Source: Candidatus Bipolaricaulota bacterium
GTDB lineage: Bacteria; Bipolaricaulota; Bipolaricaulia; Bipolaricaulales; Bipolaricaulaceae
NCBI GenBank assembly: GCA_938084715.1
Contig: CALKES010000022.1
Location: 1-44,226, forward strand
Direction: 5' to 3'
Length of the DNA: 44,226 bases
Part shown: in pieces, positions 33,624 through 40,880 of the stretch
Numbering within the stretch: position 1 is the stretch's first letter
How the letters are laid out: each line of letters opens with the position of its first letter
The notes under the pieces: generated by a model
Database searches by the model: none
Told to the model about the DNA's origin: nothing
The model's input: the letters and a program-made list of their open reading frames with translations, nothing else
Program-made: the position numbers and the translations under genes

Positions 33624-33660
33624 GAGGCGTGCCAATGGTAAAGTCATCCCGGGAGGTCCG

Positions 33661-34278
33661 GTGCCCCTCCAACTGACCCAGGAGGACTTCATGACCCCGG
33701 ACCAGGTCCGGCGGCTCAAGGCCCACGCCCGGCGGGCGGCCGAGCTCGCCCGCCGCAATGGCCAGAAGGCCCCGGTCCGGGACTGGGCGATCCTCCACGT
33801 CGCCCTCGACGCGGGCCTCCGGGTCTCCGAGATCGTCGCCCTCCGGGTCGGGGACCTCCTCCTCGAGCCCGGCCACTCGGCGATCATCGTCCGCCGGGGG
33901 AAGGGGGGGAAGGAGCGGGGGGTGGACATCGGCCAGGCCCTCCGGGACCATCTCGGGGAGTTCCTGGAGTGGAAGCAGGCGGTGGGGGAGCCAACGGGGG
34001 ATGGAGACCTCCTCTTCCTCTCCCCCCGGGGCGGGCCCCTCACCCGCCAGGCCGTCTACCTCATGTTCAAGCGCCTGGCCCGGGCGGCCGGGCTCCCGGA
34101 GCGGTTCACGATCCACTCCTGCCGCCACACCTACGCCTCGATGCTGTATCGGGCAAGTCGGTTCAACCTCCGGCTCGTCCAGAAGCAGCTTGGGCACGCC
34201 TCGATCCGCACGACCCAGGTCTACGCCGACGTGCTATCCGCCGACGCCCTCGAGGCCGTGAACGGGCTCCCCCAATGA
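33661..34278 (+). CDS. Catalytic-domain-only tyrosine recombinase
   Basis: A 205-residue phage-integrase/Xer-type recombinase. The full active site is present: R54 in GLRVSE, K81 in RGKGGKER, H152 and R155 in IHSCRHTYA, H179 in LGHASIRTTQ, and the nucleophile Y188, with the same His-to-Tyr distance as XerD. The N-terminal SAM-like core-binding domain of about 90 residues is missing; only about 12 residues precede the catalytic fold. The GTG at 33661 has GGGAGGT 4 bases upstream; an ATG at 33691 with AGGAGG would remove ten residues and is a real alternative. It heads an operon of membrane and AAA+ genes by an ATGA overlap, and no att repeats were seen. Confidence 0.85.
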   Translation: MPLQLTQEDFMTPDQVRRLKAHARRAAELARRNGQKAPVRDWAILHVALDAGLRVSEIVALRVGDLLLEPGHSAIIVRRGKGGKERGVDIGQALRDHLGEFLEWKQAVGEPTGDGDLLFLSPRGGPLTRQAVYLMFKRLARAAGLPERFTIHSCRHTYASMLYRASRFNLRLVQKQLGHASIRTTQVYADVLSADALEAVNGLPQ

Positions 34279-35489
34279 CCTTCCTCGCGGCCCTCCTGCC
34301 CCTCCTCGTCGGGGTCGGGGGGTGGGCCCAGGTCCAGCTCACGGCCGAGCTCGGCTGGCAAGGGATCCCTGTTGCCAGGGCCGTCAACCCCCTGTGGGTC
34401 ACGGTGGAGAACCGGTCCCCCTCGGTCCTTTCGGGCACCCTGCGCGCCGTCGGAGAGGCCGGCTCGGGGTGGCGGGGCCGGGTGACCCAGGGGCTCCGGG
34501 CCCTGCTCCTCCTCCCCCCCGGCGGGAGGGCGCGGCTCCTCTTCCCGTGGCCCGTCGAGGTCGGGGGGGAACCCCTCCGGATCAGCGTGGAGGCGGAAGG
34601 CCGAGAGCTAGTTCGGATCAGCCTCCCCGTCCGGGCGGCCCTGGAGAAGCCCCTCGCCCTGGTGGGGGTCGGAGGCGATCTCCCCGGCGGCCCGGCGGCC
34701 TTCCTCGCCCCCGAGGACTTCCCGGCCGACCCGATCCTCCTCGATCCATTCCGGGCCGTGCGCGTGGCGGTGCCCCTCCCCGCGAGGGCGAGGGAGACCC
34801 TTCGGGCGTGGGCCGCGTTCGGGGGCGGGGCCGTCGAGGGGGTCCTGGCTCCACCTTCCCTCCCTCCCCTGGGGGAGGAGCCCCTGCGGGCCCTCCTGCG
34901 GGACCGCGCCCGCCAGGAGCGGCCGACCCTCCTCCTCCTCGCCCTCTCCGCGGCCTACCTCGCCCTCCTCGGGTACGCCCTGGCCGCCCTGGGCCGGGGC
35001 CGCCCTGCCCCCGCCGCCGGCCTCCTCGCCCCGTTCCTCGCCTTCTCCCTGTTTTATCCGGTTTTATTCGAAAGTCCGCCACTGGTAACCGCAGTTCAAA
35101 TCTCGGTAAACGATGAAAGCGTTGTTGGCTTTGGATTGGACACGCTGGCGATCGTGGCCCGCCGGGGCGGGATCGTGGCCCTTCCCGGCCACTGGGTCGA
35201 GAGGCGCCAGGCTGGTTTAGAAAACGTGTACAGCGAGATCCTCTGGGAGTGGGGGCGGGAGGGGACCCAGACCCTCGTCCGGATGAACCCGGGTAAAACA
35301 TTGATCCTGTACCGCTACGGCGAGCCATGGGCGGGGGAGGGAGGAGTTCCCCTGGGGGTTGGGCCGGTTGCGGAGGCACTTGGGCCCCTTCTGGGTCAGG
35401 GGGGGCGGTGGGTGGTGGCGGAGGCCCACCGGCGGGAGAGGGGGGAGGCGTGGTGGGTGTACCGGGTGAGGGGGGTGGGGGATGGCTAG
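34275..35489 (+). CDS. Exported, membrane-anchored protein of unknown function
   Basis: A 404-residue protein of no recognised family. The signal peptide is about 1-18 (MTFLAALLPLLVGVGGWAQ). A beta-rich extracytoplasmic domain (about 20-205) contains VTVENRSP, typical of Ig-like modules. Two membrane helices follow (about 217-237 and 247-264), then a C-terminal domain (265-404) with no known motif. The DNA for residues about 256-296 is strikingly less G+C-rich (hand count 60 of 120 bases at 35041-35160) than its surroundings. The ATG overlaps the recombinase stop as ATGA. Being upstream of MoxR/VWA genes it may belong to that membrane machinery. Confidence 0.7.
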   Translation: MTFLAALLPLLVGVGGWAQVQLTAELGWQGIPVARAVNPLWVTVENRSPSVLSGTLRAVGEAGSGWRGRVTQGLRALLLLPPGGRARLLFPWPVEVGGEPLRISVEAEGRELVRISLPVRAALEKPLALVGVGGDLPGGPAAFLAPEDFPADPILLDPFRAVRVAVPLPARARETLRAWAAFGGGAVEGVLAPPSLPPLGEEPLRALLRDRARQERPTLLLLALSAAYLALLGYALAALGRGRPAPAAGLLAPFLAFSLFYPVLFESPPLVTAVQISVNDESVVGFGLDTLAIVARRGGIVALPGHWVERRQAGLENVYSEILWEWGREGTQTLVRMNPGKTLILYRYGEPWAGEGGVPLGVGPVAEALGPLLGQGGRWVVAEAHRRERGEAWWVYRVRGVGDG

Positions 35490-36096
35490 GCTTGTGGGGG
35501 AGCTCCTCACCCCGTACCACGGGTTCGCGATCCTCTCCGGGGTCGCGTTCGCGGCGTCCCTGCTGTGGCCGGAGGGGGAGCCCACCGCGGCCCTGGGGGC
35601 GTTCATGCGGGGTCCGTTCTTCCTCCAGGCGGTGGCCTTCCTCCTGGGGATCCTCGCCCTCCAGGCCGGCGAGGCGGAAGGCGGGTACGGGGCCTACCCG
35701 CCCCTCCGCCGGGCCGGGCGGCTCGTCGCCCACGGGGGGCTCGGGCTCCTCCTCGTCCTCCCGTTCCTCCTCCTCCACCGGGTCGAGGTGGGGCTCCCGT
35801 GGGCGGCCCTGGGGGGCGCCGTGGGGTTTCTCCTCCTCTACGCCGCCTTCTGGGCGATGGTTGGTTATGGGGTCGCGGTGGCTGTACACTGGCCCGGGCT
35901 TCGGTTCGCGCTCAAGTACGGGTCCTACGTTGCGGCCACCCTCCTCCCCGGGTCCCCCCTGACCCCGTTTCCGGGCCTCGCCGCGCTGGGCGGGGAGGGG
36001 GTGCCGTGGGGCCTCTTCCTGTACGGGGCGCTGACCCTCGGGGCCCTGGGAGCGTGGAGCGGGATATGGAAGGCGCGGAGATCCTCCAAGGCGTGA
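35482..36096 (+). CDS. Polytopic membrane protein of unknown function
   Basis: A 204-residue integral membrane protein with five or six hydrophobic segments: about 14-29, 46-63, 82-101, 107-135 (long enough for two helices) and 177-196. No family motif was recognised; an ABC-2-permease-like subunit is a possibility because such permeases occur in other MoxR/VWA clusters, but no ABC ATPase is nearby. The ATG overlaps the previous gene by 8 bases, and its end overlaps the next gene by 31 bases, so the three are surely cotranscribed. Confidence 0.7.
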   Translation: MARLVGELLTPYHGFAILSGVAFAASLLWPEGEPTAALGAFMRGPFFLQAVAFLLGILALQAGEAEGGYGAYPPLRRAGRLVAHGGLGLLLVLPFLLLHRVEVGLPWAALGGAVGFLLLYAAFWAMVGYGVAVAVHWPGLRFALKYGSYVAATLLPGSPLTPFPGLAALGGEGVPWGLFLYGALTLGALGAWSGIWKARRSSKA

Positions 36097-37397
36097 GGGC
36101 GTGGGGCCGGGTCCGGAACGGGATCCGGGCCGGCCTCGCCACGGCGATCGGCCTCCTTGGGGCCTCCCTCCTCGTTCGCCTCGGGGGCTGGGCCCTTCCG
36201 GTCTACGTCTGGGTCGCGATCCCGATTGCCGTCGCCCTCGGCGGGGCGTGGCCCTTGGGGCGGGAGTTCCTCCTCCGGGCGGGCCGGCAGCTGGGGGTTG
36301 GGGAGCGGCTCGCTGCCCTCGAGGTCGTCCTCCGGGAGGGGGCCGAGGCGTTCCTCCCGTTTCTCCTTGCCGAGGTTCCCCGAAGCCGGAGGGCGGGCTG
36401 GCGGCTCCTTTCCCTGCGGGAGGGGGGCCTTGCCGTGGGCTGCCTCGCCCTCGGGGCAGCCCTCGCCCTCGTCCCTCCCCCGGCGCCGGGTGGAGCGCCG
36501 GACGGCGAACCCGTTCCACCGGCGGCCGCCGAGTTTCAGCCCGCGGTCCCCGCGCCGGAGCGGCCGGACCCGGAGCCCCTGGCCGAGCGGCAGGTGACCC
36601 CGTTCCCCGCGATTCCGGAGCCCCCCGTCTACTCCCCCTACGAGGACCTCCTCGCCGCCCTCCTCGGGCTCGAGCCGGGGGCGGTTCCCCTGGAGGAGCT
36701 TGTGGGGCGGCTGGCCCGGGAGGAGGGCCTCCTCCGCTCGCTCGCTCAGCGGTTGCGGGAGCTGGCCTCCGGCGGGCTCTCCCCCGCGGAGCGGGCCGAG
36801 CTTGTTCCCCTGGCGCGGGAACTCGCCCGGGCCGACCTCCGGGAGCGGGTCCAGGAGCTCATGGAACGGGAGGACGCAGGGGGGGCCGCGGAGGCGGCCG
36901 AGGCGGTGGAGGCCGCCCTCCGTGCCGTGGAGGACGCCTCCCGGCGGGGGGAGCGGGCCGAGGAGCCCGGCCAAGGCTCCGCCTCCGGCTTCGGCCCCGG
37001 GCTCCCCAGCGGAGAGCTCGTCGACCTCCCCGACGCGGGCCTCCCCAATGGGGCCCGGGCGGAGGCCGAGGGGGGACCCGAATCCGAGGGCCGACCCGGC
37101 CGGGCCGAGGTGGACCAGCCGGGTACCGAGGCTGGGGAAACCCTCGCCCAGGGCCCTGGCGGCGCCTGGCCGACCCTCCCCGTGGGGGAGGAGCGCGCCC
37201 CCGTGGTCGGAGGGGAGGGCCCGGTCCGGGCCCACCTCGTCCCCGCCATCCCCGGCGAGCCCCCCGCGCCCGAGGCCCAAGTCCCCACGGCCTTGAGCCC
37301 CCAGGAGGTCGAGGTCGTCCTGAGAACCCGGGGCGTGCCCCCCGAGCTGCGGGAGGTCGTCCGCCGGTACTTCGAACTCATCGGAGGGAACCCGTGA
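36066..37397 (+). CDS. Membrane protein with long Pro/Gly/Glu-rich extracytoplasmic region (DUF4175-like layout)
   Basis: A 443-residue protein. Two N-terminal membrane helices (about 21-40 and 44-62) are followed by a cytoplasmic segment with GVGERLAALEVVLREG, then a third helix (about 120-137). A Pro-rich linker, a helical Leu/Ala/Arg/Glu-rich domain (about 195-300), a low-complexity Gly/Pro/Glu region, and a short C-terminal helix pair complete it (VPPELREVVRRYFELI). The helix-helix-GERLA-helix layout resembles DUF4175-type proteins found beside MoxR/BatA genes in other bacteria; this is an impression, not a firm match. The start at 36066 lies 31 bases inside the previous gene. The stop overlaps moxR as GTGA. 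Confidence 0.7.
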   Translation: MEGAEILQGVRAWGRVRNGIRAGLATAIGLLGASLLVRLGGWALPVYVWVAIPIAVALGGAWPLGREFLLRAGRQLGVGERLAALEVVLREGAEAFLPFLLAEVPRSRRAGWRLLSLREGGLAVGCLALGAALALVPPPAPGGAPDGEPVPPAAAEFQPAVPAPERPDPEPLAERQVTPFPAIPEPPVYSPYEDLLAALLGLEPGAVPLEELVGRLAREEGLLRSLAQRLRELASGGLSPAERAELVPLARELARADLRERVQELMEREDAGGAAEAAEAVEAALRAVEDASRRGERAEEPGQGSASGFGPGLPSGELVDLPDAGLPNGARAEAEGGPESEGRPGRAEVDQPGTEAGETLAQGPGGAWPTLPVGEERAPVVGGEGPVRAHLVPAIPGEPPAPEAQVPTALSPQEVEVVLRTRGVPPELREVVRRYFELIGGNP

Positions 37398-38365
37398 TCA
37401 CCCGTGAAGATCTCGTCGGAGCCCAGGAGAGGTTTGCCCTCCTCCGGGAAAAGCTCGCCCAGGTCATCGTGGGGCAGGAAGGGGTCGTCGAGGTCGCCCT
37501 GTGGGCGGTCCTCGGGAGGGGGCACGTCCTCCTTGAGGGGGTGCCGGGGCTTGGGAAGACCCTCCTCGTCCGCGCCCTCGCCCGGGCCCTCGGGCTCTCG
37601 TTTTCCCGGATCCAGTTCACCCCCGACCTCATGCCCGCCGACATCGTGGGGACGAACATCCTCTCCGGGGAGGGGTTCCGGTTCCTCCCCGGGCCGCTTT
37701 TCTCCCACGTCGTCCTCGCCGACGAGGTGAACCGGGCGACCCCGAAGACCCAGTCCGCCCTCCTTGAGGCGATGCAGGAGGGGCAGGCCACGGTGGCCGG
37801 GACCACCCACCCCCTCCCCCAGCCGTTCACCGTCCTGGCTACCCAGAACCCGATCGAGATGGAGGGGACCTACCCCCTCCCCGAAGCCCAGGTGGACCGG
37901 TTTCTGTTCAAGGCCGAGGTCCCCTTCCCCGGGGAGGCGGACCTCGTGGAGATCGTCCGCCGGAACACGGAAGGGGAGGGCATTGTCCTCCCCGAGCCCG
38001 TGCTCTCCGCCGAGGGGGTGAGGCGAGCCCAGGCTGCGGTGGCCGCCTACCCCGTCCCGGAGCCGCTCCTGGCCTACGCGGCCCGGCTGGTGCTTGCCAC
38101 CCACCCCGGGCACCCCCTCGCCCCCGAGGCGGTGCGGAAGTACGTCCAGTACGGGGCGAGTCCCCGGGGGAGCCTCGCCCTGATCGTCGGGGCCAAGGCG
38201 CGGGCGTTCCTCGCCGGGCGGTACCACGTGGGGGTCGAGGACGTCCAGGCGGCCCTCCGGCCCGCCCTCGTCCACCGGATCATCCCCAACTTCCGGGCCG
38301 ACGCGGACGGGGTGGCGGCCGCCGACCTCGTGGAGGAGGTGGGGGGGGCGGTCCGGGCCCCATGA
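37394..38365 (+). CDS. MoxR-family AAA+ ATPase
   Basis: A 323-residue AAA+ chaperone-type ATPase. Walker A GVPGLGKT (49-56), Walker B VLADE (107-111), sensor 1 in LATQNPIEMEGTYPLPEAQ, the arginine-finger region DRFLF, and sensor 2 in YGASPRGS are all present. MoxR proteins remodel or insert metal into protein complexes and almost always work with VWA-domain partners, which is what follows here. The GTG start overlaps the preceding stop as GTGA. The large in-frame upstream extension is only an open frame through the preceding gene. It overlaps the DUF58 gene as ATGA. Confidence 0.95.
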   Translation: MITREDLVGAQERFALLREKLAQVIVGQEGVVEVALWAVLGRGHVLLEGVPGLGKTLLVRALARALGLSFSRIQFTPDLMPADIVGTNILSGEGFRFLPGPLFSHVVLADEVNRATPKTQSALLEAMQEGQATVAGTTHPLPQPFTVLATQNPIEMEGTYPLPEAQVDRFLFKAEVPFPGEADLVEIVRRNTEGEGIVLPEPVLSAEGVRRAQAAVAAYPVPEPLLAYAARLVLATHPGHPLAPEAVRKYVQYGASPRGSLALIVGAKARAFLAGRYHVGVEDVQAALRPALVHRIIPNFRADADGVAAADLVEEVGGAVRAP

Positions 38366-39228
38366 GGGACGAGCTCCTCACCCCCGACGAGCTCCGGGCG
38401 CTCGCCCGGGCCCGGCTCTCGTTCGGCCGCCCCGGAGGGGTGCTCCCCGGCGGTCACCTCGCTCCCCGGACCGGGACGTCCCTGGAGTTCGCCGACCACC
38501 GGCCCTACGAGCCGGGGGACGACGTCCGGCTCATCGATTGGGCCGTGTACGCCCGCCACCGGAGGCTCGTGACGAAGGTCTTCGCCCGGGAGGTGGAGGC
38601 CCCCCTCTACCTCCTCCTCGACGCCAGCCGCTCGATGGGGGAGGGCGGGAAGGCGGAGTTCGCCCGCCGGCTTGCGGCCGCCCTCCTCTACGTCGCCCAC
38701 CGGGGCGGGGACCGGTTCGCCCTCCACCCGTTTCGGGCCGGGGTCGAGGCCCGGGGCTCCCCCCGCCGGGGCCGGGGGGCCCTCGCCCGGGCCTTCGCCC
38801 GCCTCGTCGAGCTCCGCCCCGAGGGGGAAACCGACCTCTCGGGGTCCCTCGTCGCCTGGGCTGAAGCGGCCCGGGAGCCCGGGGTGTGCGTCGTCCTCTC
38901 CGACTTCCTCGCCCCGGGCGGGTACCGGGACGGGCTTCTCGCCCTCCGCCACGGCCGCCACGGCACCGTCGCCCTCCAGGTCCTCTCCCGGTCCGAGCTC
39001 GATCCCCCCCGCCTCGGGGAGGTCCGGCTCCTCGACGTCGAGACGGGCCGGGCCCGGTCCCTCGTCCTCGGGCCCGGGGCCCTCCGGGCGTACCGGGAGG
39101 CCCTCCGGCGGTGGAACGAGGGCCTCTCCCAAGCCTGCCGGGAGCTCCGGATCCCCTACTTCCTCTTCCGGAGCGACGCTTCCCCGGTGGAGGCCGCGCT
39201 CACCGTGATCGCGGGGTGGAGCCGATGA
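38362..39228 (+). CDS. DUF58-family protein (VWA-like)
   Basis: A 288-residue protein of the DUF58 family, regular partner of MoxR. The signature YEPGDDVRLIDWAVYARHRR (about 49-68) is followed by a VWA-like metal site D87-x-S89-x-S91 in LLLDASRSMG. Unlike many DUF58 proteins it has no N-terminal membrane helices, so it should be soluble in the cytosol next to MoxR. The ATG overlaps moxR as ATGA and its stop overlaps the next gene as ATGA. Confidence 0.92.
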   Translation: MRDELLTPDELRALARARLSFGRPGGVLPGGHLAPRTGTSLEFADHRPYEPGDDVRLIDWAVYARHRRLVTKVFAREVEAPLYLLLDASRSMGEGGKAEFARRLAAALLYVAHRGGDRFALHPFRAGVEARGSPRRGRGALARAFARLVELRPEGETDLSGSLVAWAEAAREPGVCVVLSDFLAPGGYRDGLLALRHGRHGTVALQVLSRSELDPPRLGEVRLLDVETGRARSLVLGPGALRAYREALRRWNEGLSQACRELRIPYFLFRSDASPVEAALTVIAGWSR

Positions 39229-40880
39229 CGTTCCTCTTTCCCTGGGCGTGGGCGTGGCTTGGGGCCGGGCTCGGGGCGGTCCTCCTCCACCTCCTCCGCC
39301 GCCGGGAGCGGGAGCACCCCGTGTCGGCCCTGTTCCTGTGGGAGCCGATCCCCCCGGACCGGGTGAGCCGGGTCCAGCGGGTCCTGTCCCGCCTCGACCT
39401 CCTGTTCCTCCTCCAGCTCCTCGCCGTCCTCCTCCTCGCGGCGGGGCTTGCCGGTCCCCTCTTCCGGGTCGTTCGCCCCGCCGGGGCGACGGCGATCCTC
39501 CTGGATGGATCGGCGTCCATGGGGATCGGGAACCGGCCCGAGGAGGCGGTGGAGGCCGCCCGGCGGGTCGTCCGGGAGTCCGCCGGGCCGTGGGCCGTCG
39601 TCCTGTGGGCCGATCCCCCCCAGCTCCTCGTCCCCCCGACGGACCGCCGGGAGGAGGCCCTCGCCCTCCTCGGGGCCTACCGACCCACCCTGGGCTCCCG
39701 CCCGCCCATCGGCCCGGCCCTCGCCCTCCTCCCCGGGGGCTTCGGCCGGATCGTGGCCGTGACCGACGACCCCCCGACCGAGGAGGGGGTGGAGGTCGTC
39801 CTCCTCCCGCCCCGGGAGAACCTGGCGATCGTCGCCTTCTCCGTCCGGCCCACCCCCGGGGGGACGGGATACGAGGCCCTGGTCCGGGTCCGGAACGACA
39901 CCCGGCGGTACCGGGACGTCCAGGTGGCCCTCGACATCGGTTCGGGGACGTACCTCGCCTCCCGCCTCCTCGGCCCTAGGGAGGAGGACCTGTTCACGTT
40001 CAGCCTCCCCCTCGTCCGCCCGGGGCTGCGGGCCGAGCTCCTCCCCCGGGACGACTTCCCGTGGGACAACGTCCGCTACTTCGCCCTCGAGGGGGCGGCC
40101 GCCCTCCGGGTCTGGTGGCTGGGGGAGGAGGACCGGTACCTGGGGGCCGCGCTCGGGGCCGCCCTCCCCGTCGAGCGAACGGCGACGGGGCCCTGGGACC
40201 TGACCGTGGCCGTCCGCACCGGCCTTCCCGACCTCCCCCCTGGCCCGGTCCTCCTCGTCGGGGCCTCCTCCCCCGAGGCCCCCCTCGGGGAGGCCGTTCC
40301 CGGGGGGGCGTTCCGGGGGGCGGACTCTCCCCTCCTCCAGCACGTCGTCCCCGAGGCCTTCCGGTCAGGGGCCGTCTTCCCCCCGAGCCTTCCCCCGGGC
40401 GCCGTCGTCGACCTGTGGGCGGGGGACGTTCCCGTCCTCGCCCGGTGGGAGACGGCTGCCGGCCGGCGGACCCTCCTCGCCCTCGACCTCCCCCGCTCGA
40501 ACCTCCCCCTCCTCCCCGACTTCCCGATCCTCCTCCGGGGGCTCCTCACCTGGCTCCTCCCGTTCCGGCCGCGGGCGGCCCTCGTCGTCGGGGAGGCCCT
40601 CGAGCTCCCACCGGGGACCGAGGTCGTGACCCCCCAGGGCCCGGTGGCGGGGGTCTGGGTCCCGGACCGGCCGGGGCTCTACGAGCTCCGGGGTGAGCGG
40701 ACGGAGGTCGTGGCGGTGAACGTCCCGTACGGGGAGTCCCTTCCCCCGCGACCGGGTGGGGGGGGCGGGGCGCGGGGCGGGGCGGCCGTGGCCGAGGTCG
40801 CCGGCTGGCCCCTGTTCGCCCTCGGGGCGTTCCTCCTCCTCGCCCTGGAGTGGGGCCTCGCCCGGAGGAGGGGGCTCTGA
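39225..40880 (+). CDS. BatA-type membrane protein with VWA domain
   Basis: A 551-residue membrane-anchored VWA protein. The N-terminus MTFLFPWAWAWLGAG with LLHLLRRRE is the BatA/aerotolerance signature, with helices at about 7-23 and 59-79. The VWA domain begins at about residue 86 with the metal site D94-G-S96-A-S98. The remainder (about 195-520) is beta-rich and extracytoplasmic or cytoplasmic depending on topology, and a last helix lies at about 526-545. The VWA domain is expected to bind a protein ligand in a MoxR-dependent way. The stop TGA shares its last A with the start ATG of the next gene. Confidence 0.88.
   Translation: MTFLFPWAWAWLGAGLGAVLLHLLRRREREHPVSALFLWEPIPPDRVSRVQRVLSRLDLLFLLQLLAVLLLAAGLAGPLFRVVRPAGATAILLDGSASMGIGNRPEEAVEAARRVVRESAGPWAVVLWADPPQLLVPPTDRREEALALLGAYRPTLGSRPPIGPALALLPGGFGRIVAVTDDPPTEEGVEVVLLPPRENLAIVAFSVRPTPGGTGYEALVRVRNDTRRYRDVQVALDIGSGTYLASRLLGPREEDLFTFSLPLVRPGLRAELLPRDDFPWDNVRYFALEGAAALRVWWLGEEDRYLGAALGAALPVERTATGPWDLTVAVRTGLPDLPPGPVLLVGASSPEAPLGEAVPGGAFRGADSPLLQHVVPEAFRSGAVFPPSLPPGAVVDLWAGDVPVLARWETAAGRRTLLALDLPRSNLPLLPDFPILLRGLLTWLLPFRPRAALVVGEALELPPGTEVVTPQGPVAGVWVPDRPGLYELRGERTEVVAVNVPYGESLPPRPGGGGGARGGAAVAEVAGWPLFALGAFLLLALEWGLARRRGL

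Noticed and set aside
33691-34278. Shorter recombinase start at the ATG at 33691 with AGGAGG
   Set aside because: Not excluded, but the GTG at 33661 also has a Shine-Dalgarno and keeps residues PLQLTQEDF, which resemble the lead-in to the catalytic domain.
36101-37393. Upstream in-frame extension of moxR (over 430 codons)
   Set aside because: Arg/Pro/Gly-rich shadow of the 36066 gene; MoxR homologues start at the GTG at 37394.
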